Shown piece after piece: positions 1 through 5,407 of a DNA stretch of 11,116 nt (its first letter is position 1; the number at the start of each line of letters is the position of its first letter). The DNA comes from an uncultured Clostridia bacterium. Lineage in GTDB: Bacteria > Bacillota > Clostridia > TANB77 > CAG-508. Location of the stretch: NCBI GenBank assembly GCA_944391895.1, contig CALXVF010000030.1:1-11116 (forward strand), in the 5' to 3' direction. A program made the position numbers and the translations under genes. A model generated the notes under the pieces. That model ran no database searches. It worked only from the letters and a program-made list of their open reading frames with translations, and was not told the DNA's origin.

Positions 1-72
1 AAAGATGCAGGACAAGCTGTAAAACACTTACACTTTCATATCTTAGGAGGAGAAACACTTCCTACAAGATAA
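1..72 (+). CDS. HIT (histidine triad) family protein, C-terminal fragment
   Basis: The first 23 codons end at a TAA at 70-72 and are the tail of a HIT-superfamily nucleotide hydrolase/transferase of the Hint type. The signature is direct: GQAVKHLHFHILGG contains the H-x-H-x-H triad (visible residues 9, 11 and 13), the catalytic active site of the family, which typically hydrolyses nucleoside phosphoramidates in the cytoplasm. Only about the last fifth of a normal 110-115 residue protein is present; the start lies upstream of the window. The next gene begins 82 bases later behind its own candidate promoter, so the two need not be co-transcribed. The family call is firm; the substrate cannot be told from this fragment. 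Confidence 0.9.
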   Translation, partial: KDAGQAVKHLHFHILGGETLPTR

Positions 73-92
73 AACTTAAGAAAAAAGCTAGA

Positions 93-136
93 TTAATTAA
101 TAATATTATGTTATAATATATATAGTTAATTAATAA
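93..136. repeat. 11-bp direct repeats flanking the sortase promoter
   Basis: TTAATTAATAA occurs at 93-103 and again at 126-136, exactly 33 bases apart (about three helical turns), on either side of the candidate -10 box. The core TTAATTAA is itself palindromic. The placement would suit operator half-sites, but the sequence is very AT-rich and chance is possible. Confidence 0.4.
109..117 (+). promoter_or_regulatory. Extended -10 promoter for the sortase gene
   Basis: TGTTATAAT at 109-117 is a TGnTATAAT extended -10 element. No good -35 box lies 16-18 bases upstream (TAGATT at 89-94 is the best position). It sits about 38 bases before the sortase start codon. Confidence 0.5.
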
Positions 137-154
137 AAATGGAAAGGAAACATT

Positions 155-829
155 ATGATAGATAAAAGATATAATAAAGTTTTAACTGTAATTTTAGTAA
201 TAGTAATCATAGTTATATTTACTTTATTAGGTTTCTGGGGATATGATACAATAAGAAGATATTTTCAAGAACAGGATATAGATACAGCACTTAATGAGTT
301 TAATAATAGCATTATAATTGGAGGTGGAGGAAATACCATCATTCAAAATACAACTAATGAATCATTTAACTTTACAATAGCAGGAAATGAAGTTGCAAAT
401 AATGGAGGTTCAGAAAATAGAGTAGTAACATACAAAGGATTTACAGTAATGGGAACAATAGAAATACCAGCAATAGATTTGGAATATCCAATATTAGAAA
501 GAGCAACAAAAACTTCGCTTGAAGCATCAGTTGGTATTTTAACAGGACCGGGCTTAAATCAAGTAGGAAATACTGTAATAGTAGGACATAACTATAGAAA
601 TGGAACATTTTTCTCAAGAAACAAAGAATTGAAAAATGATGATGAAATATATATAACAGACACAAGTGGAAACAGAGTAAAATATATAATATATAATATA
701 TATAACACTTCAGCAGATGATGCAGATTATATAACAAGAGATACTGCAGGACAAAGAGAAATTTCATTATCAACTTGTACAGACGACTCAAGATATAGAC
801 TTATTATATGGGCAAGAGAAGATATTTAA
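155..829 (+). CDS. Membrane-anchored sortase (cysteine transpeptidase)
   Basis: Sortases cleave a sorting signal on a secreted protein and attach it to the peptidoglycan or to another pilin subunit, acting on the outer face of the membrane. This 224-residue protein has a short basic start, one hydrophobic helix (about residues 9-29), then a Gly/Asn-rich, Thr-rich spacer (about 55-90) and the sortase beta-barrel (about 97-224). The catalytic triad is visible: His145 in VIVGHNYRNGTFF, Cys208 in SLSTCTDDSRYR, and Arg215. The LSTC signature and short barrel recall class B or D enzymes, but I cannot assign the class. The start is supported by AAAGG at 143-147, seven bases before the ATG. No LPxTG-like substrate gene is in the window, so it is an orphan here. 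There is no clear terminator between it and the tRNA promoter at 861. Confidence 0.9.
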   Translation: MIDKRYNKVLTVILVIVIIVIFTLLGFWGYDTIRRYFQEQDIDTALNEFNNSIIIGGGGNTIIQNTTNESFNFTIAGNEVANNGGSENRVVTYKGFTVMGTIEIPAIDLEYPILERATKTSLEASVGILTGPGLNQVGNTVIVGHNYRNGTFFSRNKELKNDDEIYITDTSGNRVKYIIYNIYNTSADDADYITRDTAGQREISLSTCTDDSRYRLIIWAREDI

Positions 830-860
830 CAAGAAAATTGATAAAAAAGTAAAAATAAGG

Positions 861-889
861 TTGACAATATTACAAAAATGGGGTAGAAT
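861..889 (+). promoter_or_regulatory. Sigma-A-type promoter of the tRNA-His/tRNA-Gln unit
   Basis: TTGACA (861-866), a 17-base spacer, then TAGAAT (884-889): a perfect -35 box and a five-of-six -10 box at ideal spacing. Transcription would begin about 15 bases before tRNA-His. It is the strongest promoter match in the window, as expected for stable RNA. Confidence 0.85.
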
Positions 890-911
890 AGATATTGTTG
901 TATAAACAGAT

Positions 912-989
912 GGTGGATTTAGCGTAGTTGGTTAACGCGCCAGTTTGTGGCACTGGAGACCATGGGTTCGAGTCCCATATTCCACCCCA
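912..989 (+). tRNA. tRNA-His (anticodon GUG)
   Basis: Full cloverleaf. Acceptor arm is GTGGATT (913-919) with ATTCCAC, one T-T mismatch near its base, plus an extra G at 912 that can pair with discriminator C986. This G-1:C73 pair is the identity element of bacterial tRNA-His. The D stem is GCGT/ACGC, the anticodon stem CCAGT/ACTGG encloses loop TTGTGGC (anticodon GTG), and the T arm is ATGGG-TTCGAGT-CCCAT. CCA is encoded at 987-989. First gene of a two-tRNA unit. Confidence 0.96.
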
Positions 990-1002
990 TTTAATTAAAC
1001 AT

Positions 1003-1077
1003 TGGGCTGTAGCCAAGCGGTAAGGCACATGACTTTGACTCATGCATGCGCTAGTTCGAATCTAGCCAGCCCAACCA
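1003..1077 (+). tRNA. tRNA-Gln (anticodon UUG)
   Basis: Acceptor stem TGGGCTG (1003-1009) pairs with CAGCCCA. The D arm begins GCC and ends GGC, the anticodon stem CATGA/TCATG holds loop CTTTGAC (anticodon TTG), and the T arm is CTAG with loop TTCGAAT. Encoded CCA at 1075-1077. It follows tRNA-His by 13 bases and precedes a terminator by 5 bases, so the two tRNAs are one transcript. Confidence 0.96.
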
Positions 1078-1082
1078 AAGCA

Positions 1083-1115
1083 AAAATCACTCATAATTAA
1101 ATGAGTGATTTTTTT
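1083..1115. terminator. Bidirectional intrinsic terminator after the tRNA unit
   Basis: Perfect 12-bp stem AAAATCACTCAT (1083-1094) / ATGAGTGATTTT (1101-1112) with a six-base loop, followed by a T run through 1115. The A run at 1082-1086 gives a U tract on the other strand, so it can also end the minus-strand transcript of the Cys-rich peptides that converges from the right. Confidence 0.92.
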
Positions 1116-1143
1116 ATGAACATTTAAGATTAATAGTTAGCTA

Positions 1144-1254
1144 TTAGCAGCATCCTCTGTTGTTTCCACCACAGCAGCAGCATATTAATATTAAGAATAT
1201 AATTAGGAAGCAGCAATTGTCATTTCCAAATCCGCATCCACATTTGTCTGGCAT
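1144..1254 (-). CDS. Cys-rich single-helix microprotein, 36 residues
   Basis: A very short gene reading leftward from ATG at 1252-1254 to TAA at 1144-1146. The product starts MPDKCGCGFGNDNCC, continues with a hydrophobic stretch FLIIFLILI (residues 16-24), then CCCCGGNNRGCC. Ten of 36 residues are Cys. Support for real coding: AGGAGGA ends at the ideal distance (GGAGG then seven bases) before ATG, no other start is needed, and it resembles its upstream neighbour in composition, layout and the shared CCGGNN and CGCG-GNDN blocks. It lies 47 bases downstream of that neighbour on the same strand and ends before a bidirectional terminator. It recalls short Gly/Cys-rich transmembrane peptides found in Bacillota, some of them sporulation-linked, but I do not recognise the family and assign no function. 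The Cys clusters might bind metal or form disulfides; that is inference. Confidence 0.8.
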   Translation of the reverse strand: MPDKCGCGFGNDNCCFLIIFLILICCCCGGNNRGCC

Positions 1255-1277
1255 AAAAAATCCTCCTTTCCAAAATA

Positions 1278-1292
1278 CTACTTTATGAGTAG
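1278..1292 (-). other. Small hairpin between the two microprotein genes
   Basis: CTACT (1278-1282) and AGTAG (1288-1292) form a five-bp stem with a five-base loop in the 47-base gap. On the minus strand it is followed by TATTTT and then the ribosome binding site of the second gene. It is too weak to call a terminator; it could moderate expression of the downstream gene or be chance. Confidence 0.3.
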
Positions 1293-1301
1293 CTTAATTT
1301 A

Positions 1302-1421
1302 CTAGCAACCGCAGTTGTTGTCGTTTCCGCATCCACATCCGCAGTTATTTCCACCGCAGCATCCGCAAAGTAATAAGATCAATACTATGAACCATAATAT
1401 TTCTCCGTTACATCCTCTCAT
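1302..1421 (-). CDS. Cys-rich single-helix microprotein, 39 residues
   Basis: Reads leftward from ATG at 1419-1421 to TAG at 1302-1304. The product begins MRGCNGEILWFIVLILLLCG: a short polar start followed by a hydrophobic helix (about residues 8-18), and then a Cys/Gly/Asn tail of about 20 residues containing CCGGNN and CGCGCGNDNNCGC. Nine of 39 residues are Cys. A GGGAGG ribosome binding site sits six bases before ATG, and TATAAT (on the minus strand at 1466-1461) lies about 40 bases upstream. With the 36-residue gene it makes a two-gene unit of paralogue-like peptides: the CGCG-GNDN block is C-terminal here and N-terminal in the partner, while CCGGNN follows the helix in both. Such peptides are routinely missed by gene callers. 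Likely membrane-associated; function unknown. Confidence 0.8.
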   Translation of the reverse strand: MRGCNGEILWFIVLILLLCGCCGGNNCGCGCGNDNNCGC

Positions 1422-1460
1422 ACGATACCTCCCTCATAAAGAATTTGACTTCTTTTGTAT

Positions 1461-1466
1461 ATTATA
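1461..1466 (-). promoter_or_regulatory. Candidate -10 box for the microprotein pair
   Basis: On the minus strand this is TATAAT within GTATATAATATAC, about 40 bases before the first microprotein start codon. I find no good -35 box 16-18 bases upstream, so it may need an activator or an alternative sigma factor; I could not make a clean match to sporulation sigma consensus sequences. Confidence 0.35.
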
Positions 1467-1488
1467 TACTATTCATAATCCAATAAAG

Positions 1489-1676
1489 TGTTACAATTCT
1501 TAGAGTAATAATATATTTTAAGATTGTCTATTAAAGATTTTACAGTTCCTTGCGGTCGCTACGCTCCAAACGCACTTCGCTTAAATCCTTTAAGCTCGTT
1601 TGAACGCTTACGCAGAACTGAAAAATCTTTAATAGACAATTTAAATTGATTAATTTCTAAACTAAGAATTGTAACA
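1489..1676. repeat. 188-bp nested inverted repeat with GC-rich core (MITE-like or structured RNA)
   Basis: This fills most of the 342-base gap between the microprotein pair and mutL; no gene is seen in the gap. Outer arms TGTTACAATTCTTAG (1489-1503) and its exact complement (1662-1676) are 15 bp. Inside, 1523-1541 and 1622-1640 are a perfect 19-bp pair. Next come CAGTTC (1543-1548)/GAACTG (1615-1620), TGCG (1551-1554)/CGCA (1611-1614), AAACG (1568-1572)/CGTTT (1597-1601), and a tip GCTTAAA (1579-1585)/TTTAAGC (1589-1595) with a three-base loop. AATAAA occurs at both edges (1482-1487 and 1676-1681), which could be a target duplication. Lying between divergent genes, it does not sit where a terminator is needed. 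Compare the elements at 7871-7964 and 9652-9747. Confidence 0.75.
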
Positions 1677-1715
1677 ATAAATTGACTATGAATACTGTAC
1701 AAAAATATTTACAAA

Positions 1716-1724
1716 TGATATAAT
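1716..1724 (+). promoter_or_regulatory. mutL: Extended -10 promoter of the mutL operon
   Basis: TGATATAAT is a TGnTATAAT extended -10 box 39 bases before the mutL start codon. The best-placed -35 is CTGTAC at 1695-1700 (18-base spacer), a weak match; the better TTGACT at 1682-1687 is 31 bases away and too far. Confidence 0.55.
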
Positions 1725-1763
1725 TCATATACAAATAAGAGAAAGAAATATAAGGAGAAAAAG

Positions 1764-4061
1764 ATGGGAAAAATAGTTTTATTAGATGATTTAACTATAA
1801 ACCAAATAGCAGCTGGTGAAGTTATAGAAAGACCAGCATCAGTTGTAAAAGAATTGGTTGAAAATTCAATAGATGCAGGAGCAAGAAATATAACAGTCGA
1901 AATAAAAAACGGAGGAATATCATACATAAGAATTACAGATGATGGTAGCGGAATAATGCCAGATGATATGGAAATAGCATTTGAGAGACATGCAACAAGT
2001 AAAATAAGAAGAGCAGAAGACCTAGATACAGTAAAATCTATGGGGTTCAGAGGAGAAGCATTAGCAAGTATTGCAGCAATAGCAAAAGTAGAATTAGTTT
2101 CAAAAACTGAAAACACAGATATAGGATACAAAATAGAAGTAGAAGGTGGAGACATACTAGATAAGCATGAAGAAGGATGCCCAAAAGGAACTAGTATAAC
2201 AGTAAGAGAGTTATTTTATAATACACCAGTTAGATATAAATTCTTAAAGAAAGATTTTACAGAATCAGGATATATAGAGGACATGCTAACAAGAATAGCA
2301 TTAGCAAATCCAAGTGTTGCAATAAAACTTATAAATACGGGAAAAATAGCTTTACAAACTACAGGTAGTGGTAAATTAGAAGATGTTATATATAATATAT
2401 TTGGAAAAGAAATAGCTCAAAATTTATTACCAGTAGATTATGAATATGAAGATATGAGAGTAACAGGAGTAATTGGAAAACCTTCAATATCTCGTTCAAA
2501 TAGGTCAAATCAATTATTCTTTGTTAATAAAAGATTTATAAAAGATAAAACGCTTACAAGTGCAGCAGAACAAGGATTTAAGGGATTAGTTACAGTTGGA
2601 AAACACGGATTTTTAGTATTGAATATAGAAATGGATCCTAAAAAAGTAGATGTAAATGTTCATCCAACAAAATTAGAAGTAAGATTTCAAGAAGAAGGAA
2701 AAATATTCAAAGCGGTATACAATTCAATAAAACAAGCTTTGCTTCAATTTGATTTAGTTCCAGAAACTGAAAAAACATATAAAGAAGAAACACCAAATGA
2801 TATATTGAAAAATATAAATTCTGGAGGAAATACAAATTTATTTAGTAATAAAGTAGTAACAAATCCATGGAAAATAGATAGAACAGAAGAAAAGAAAGAA
2901 GAAAAAACTGTACCAGAATTTAAAGAATTTAAAAGTACAGTAAGTTCACTAGATCCAGAAACAAGAAGAAGATTTATTGATGAACTAACACAAACCAAAA
3001 CTCCAGAAGAGATTGGTAAAAAGTTGGCAGATATAACAAAAGCATCTTTTATGAAACAAGAAGGGGCTCCAAAGGCAGAAGTTCAAAACGAAATAGAAAA
3101 CAATATAGACTCTCAAAGTGAAGAAGTAAATGACGGAGAAGATAAAAAAGAAATTACAGAAGAGCCTGAAAGAGTAGAAGAAATAAGCGAAAATGCTGAG
3201 AAAATAGAAAAAAATATTGAAACTGTTGAAGAACCAGTAAAAGAAGAAACTACAGAAATCAAAAATGAAAATGTAGAAGAACAACCAAAAGATGTAAATT
3301 ACGAAAAGCCTCAAGAAAAAGAAGAATCTTTTGAAGAAATGTATAAAAGATTATTTGGAAGAGATATTTCTGATGCTAAAAAAGAATATCAAGAAAAAAT
3401 GGCAGAAGAAGAAGCAAAATATCCAATTTCTCCAATAACAGGAGACGAAATTTCTATATTTGAAAAAGAAGGAATTGACAATAATCCACAATACAAATTT
3501 ATAGGAATTGCATTCAAAACATACATAATATTAACAATGGGAGATGAGCTATATATACTAGACCAACATGCTGCTCATGAAAGAATTATGTATGAAAAAG
3601 TAAAAGCAAATTATTATAGTGAAGGAGAGAAAGATTCTCAACTTATGCTTTTACCAGATATAATTAATTTGTCTACGAGAGAAATGGGAATTTTCAGAGA
3701 TAATAAAGAACTATTCAATAAAGCAGGATTTGTAGTAGATGAATTCGGTGACAATACTGTAAAATTGACTGGTGTACCAGAATTTTGTCTAGACTTTGAT
3801 ACTAAGGAAATATTCTTGGAAACACTTGATGAAATAAATACAGTAGCAAGAACAGCAAAACAAGAATTAGAAAATAAATTTTTAGCAACAGTGGCTTGTA
3901 AAGCAGCAGTAAAAGCACATATGGCTTTAACTAAAGAAGAAGTAGATAGTTTAATGGAACAATTATTAAGGTTGCCAAATCCTTTTACTTGCCCACATGG
4001 AAGACCAACAGTAATAAAAATGTCTAAAACAGATATAGAAAAAAGATTTTCAAGAAGGTAG
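1764..4061 (+). CDS. mutL: DNA mismatch repair protein MutL (endonuclease type)
   Basis: MutL links mismatch recognition by MutS to strand nicking and removal. The N-terminal GHKL ATPase (about residues 1-330) shows NQIAAGEVIERPASVVKELV, with catalytic-base Glu33 and Asn34, then DDGSGI (59-64) and FRGEALASI (95-103). The C-terminal domain (about 570-765) carries the metal-dependent nuclease motif DQHAAHERIMYE (600-611), ACK (711-713) and CPHGRP (743-748), so this is the nicking MutL of bacteria lacking MutH. QLMLLP (626-631) fits the QxxLxP beta-clamp-binding motif. At 765 residues it is longer than the usual 620-680 because of an expanded acidic, Glu/Lys-rich linker (about 335-570). The start is supported by AAGGAG seven bases upstream. 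It heads an operon with a membrane gene and miaA; mutS, its common neighbour, is not upstream. Confidence 0.98.
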   Translation: MGKIVLLDDLTINQIAAGEVIERPASVVKELVENSIDAGARNITVEIKNGGISYIRITDDGSGIMPDDMEIAFERHATSKIRRAEDLDTVKSMGFRGEALASIAAIAKVELVSKTENTDIGYKIEVEGGDILDKHEEGCPKGTSITVRELFYNTPVRYKFLKKDFTESGYIEDMLTRIALANPSVAIKLINTGKIALQTTGSGKLEDVIYNIFGKEIAQNLLPVDYEYEDMRVTGVIGKPSISRSNRSNQLFFVNKRFIKDKTLTSAAEQGFKGLVTVGKHGFLVLNIEMDPKKVDVNVHPTKLEVRFQEEGKIFKAVYNSIKQALLQFDLVPETEKTYKEETPNDILKNINSGGNTNLFSNKVVTNPWKIDRTEEKKEEKTVPEFKEFKSTVSSLDPETRRRFIDELTQTKTPEEIGKKLADITKASFMKQEGAPKAEVQNEIENNIDSQSEEVNDGEDKKEITEEPERVEEISENAEKIEKNIETVEEPVKEETTEIKNENVEEQPKDVNYEKPQEKEESFEEMYKRLFGRDISDAKKEYQEKMAEEEAKYPISPITGDEISIFEKEGIDNNPQYKFIGIAFKTYIILTMGDELYILDQHAAHERIMYEKVKANYYSEGEKDSQLMLLPDIINLSTREMGIFRDNKELFNKAGFVVDEFGDNTVKLTGVPEFCLDFDTKEIFLETLDEINTVARTAKQELENKFLATVACKAAVKAHMALTKEEVDSLMEQLLRLPNPFTCPHGRPTVIKMSKTDIEKRFSRR

Positions 4062-4067
4062 GAAAAG

Positions 4068-4481
4068 ATGGAAGTAGTAACAATAGGTTTTATAATAATT
4101 TTAAATTTAGCAGCTATTATGATTTTCTATAAATCTTTAGGAAAAATAGAAACTAAAAATAAAATTGTTATTAGTGCAATAGGAATTTTACTTATGTATA
4201 TAATTTTATACATAATATACAATATTGCGTCTAATGGTGTAGATGAAAAAATAGTAACTGCCTCAAGGCAAATAATAATATTTACTTTTTTACCAATAAA
4301 TATAATATGCATGATTACACCAATAGCAATGCAATTAAGAAAGTTAAAACAAAAAGAAATAGATGAAGACAAATTTAAAAGAAAAATAATTATATTTATA
4401 ATAATATCAATTATAATATTTATATTTGAATGTATGTATATTAAGGATATTCAAACAGGAATAGCAAAATTTGAAGGCTAA
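4068..4481 (+). CDS. Hypothetical four-helix membrane protein
   Basis: A 137-residue protein dominated by four predicted membrane helices at about residues 3-21, 32-53, 68-89 and 106-124. Charged loops lie at 22-31 and 54-67, and a strongly basic/acidic segment lies at 91-106 (RKLKQKEIDEDKFKRK). I recognise no family and see no catalytic motif. It starts six bases after the mutL stop, with its ribosome binding site (AAGG-TAGG) overlapping the end of mutL, and ends 14 bases before miaA. It is therefore almost certainly translated from the mutL-miaA transcript. Codon use and base composition match its neighbours, so there is no sign of recent transfer. Its position between two housekeeping genes does not by itself tell the job. 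Confidence 0.8.
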   Translation: MEVVTIGFIIILNLAAIMIFYKSLGKIETKNKIVISAIGILLMYIILYIIYNIASNGVDEKIVTASRQIIIFTFLPINIICMITPIAMQLRKLKQKEIDEDKFKRKIIIFIIISIIIFIFECMYIKDIQTGIAKFEG

Positions 4482-4495
4482 AAAGAGGGAATGAT

Positions 4496-5407
4496 ATGGA
4501 CAAACCAAAAGTAATAGTAATCTGTGGACCTACAGCATCAGGGAAAACAAGTTTAGGTATAAAATTAGCAAATAGAATAAATGGAGAAATTATTTCATGT
4601 GATTCAATGCAAATATATAAAGATATGGATATAGGAACTGCTAAACCAACATTAGAAGAAAGAAATGCAGCAAAACATTATTTGGTTGACTTTGTAAGTC
4701 CAGACAAAAGATACAGTGTAGCAGATTATAAAAAAGATGCAGAGGAAACCATTGACAAAATAATTAGTGAAGGAAAAACTCCAATAATAGTTGGCGGAAC
4801 AGGATTATATCTAAATTCTTTAGTATATGGAATAGAATATCCTAATATTGAAACTGATTTGAAATATAGAGAAGAATTAGAGAATAGAGTACTTGCGGAG
4901 GGACTTGAAAAGTTGTATGATGAAGCGGCAGAAATAGATCCAGAAGCAATTAAAAAGATTAGTCCAAATGATAAGAAAAGAATTTTAAGAATATTAGAAA
5001 TATATCATGCAACAGGAAAAACAAAAACAGAAATGGAAATTGAATCAAAGAAAAACGGTGTAAAATATGATTACAGAATTTTTGTTTTAAATATGGAAAG
5101 AGAAAAGTTATATGACAGAATAAATAAACGAGTAGACATAATGATAGAAAATGGACTTGAAGAAGAAGTAAGAAAACTAATTGAAAAATATACTAAATTT
5201 CCAACTGCTATGCAAGGACTAGGATACAAAGAAATTATAGAATATTTTGATAATAAAATAACAAGAGATGAAGCTATAGAAAAGATAAAAATGGAAAGCA
5301 GAAGATATGCAAAAAGACAAATAACATGGTTTAAATCATATAAAAATGCTATTTGGCTAGATGCAGAAAATGAAAACAATGTTGATATTATTTTGGAGGA
5401 ACTTTAG
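4496..5407 (+). CDS. miaA: tRNA dimethylallyltransferase MiaA
   Basis: MiaA transfers a dimethylallyl group to N6 of A37 in tRNAs reading codons that begin with U, the first step to the ms2i6A modification. The 303-residue length is normal. It has the P-loop GPTASGKT (11-18), the DSMQIYKDMDIGTAKPT segment with Asp36, HYLVDFV (61-67), VGGTGLYLNSLVYG (99-112), the insertion-domain segment KKISPNDKKRILR, QGLGYKEI in the distal part, and SRRYAKRQITWFK near the end. GAGGGA lies eight bases or so before ATG at 4496; another ATG at 4491 is out of frame. It follows the small membrane gene by 14 bases, and its TAG stop overlaps the GTG start of the next gene by one base, implying translational coupling. 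Confidence 0.98.
   Translation: MDKPKVIVICGPTASGKTSLGIKLANRINGEIISCDSMQIYKDMDIGTAKPTLEERNAAKHYLVDFVSPDKRYSVADYKKDAEETIDKIISEGKTPIIVGGTGLYLNSLVYGIEYPNIETDLKYREELENRVLAEGLEKLYDEAAEIDPEAIKKISPNDKKRILRILEIYHATGKTKTEMEIESKKNGVKYDYRIFVLNMEREKLYDRINKRVDIMIENGLEEEVRKLIEKYTKFPTAMQGLGYKEIIEYFDNKITRDEAIEKIKMESRRYAKRQITWFKSYKNAIWLDAENENNVDIILEEL

Noticed and set aside
830..860. Searched for a terminator between the sortase gene and the tRNA promoter.
   Set aside because: No stable stem with a T run is present; sortase transcripts may read into the tRNA unit.
1315..1503. A 62-codon plus-strand frame rich in His and Pro.
   Set aside because: It is the antisense shadow of the 39-residue Cys-rich gene and runs into the inverted repeat; no ribosome binding site and an implausible composition.
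1553..1567. Considered the shared GC-rich motif as a CRISPR-like repeat.
   Set aside because: Only two divergent copies more than 6 kb apart, no regular spacers and no cas genes.
1489..1676. Considered as a riboswitch or T-box leader of mutL.
   Set aside because: The near-perfect palindromic arms lie upstream of the mutL -10 box at 1719 and so would not be in its mRNA; no T-box or known riboswitch core motif is visible.
1682..1724. TTGACT (1682-1687) paired with TATAAT (1719-1724) as the mutL promoter.
   Set aside because: The spacer of 31 bases is far outside the 16-18 range; the extended -10 alone is preferred.
1709..2155. A 148-codon minus-strand frame opposite the start of mutL.
   Set aside because: It lies antisense to conserved MutL ATPase motifs, and the product is a hydrophobic, low-complexity translation typical of the complement of AT-rich coding sequence.
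2985..3314. A 109-codon Phe/Tyr-rich minus-strand frame.
   Set aside because: It is the complement of the Glu/Lys-rich MutL linker (GAA/AAA read backwards as TTC/TTT); no start signal.
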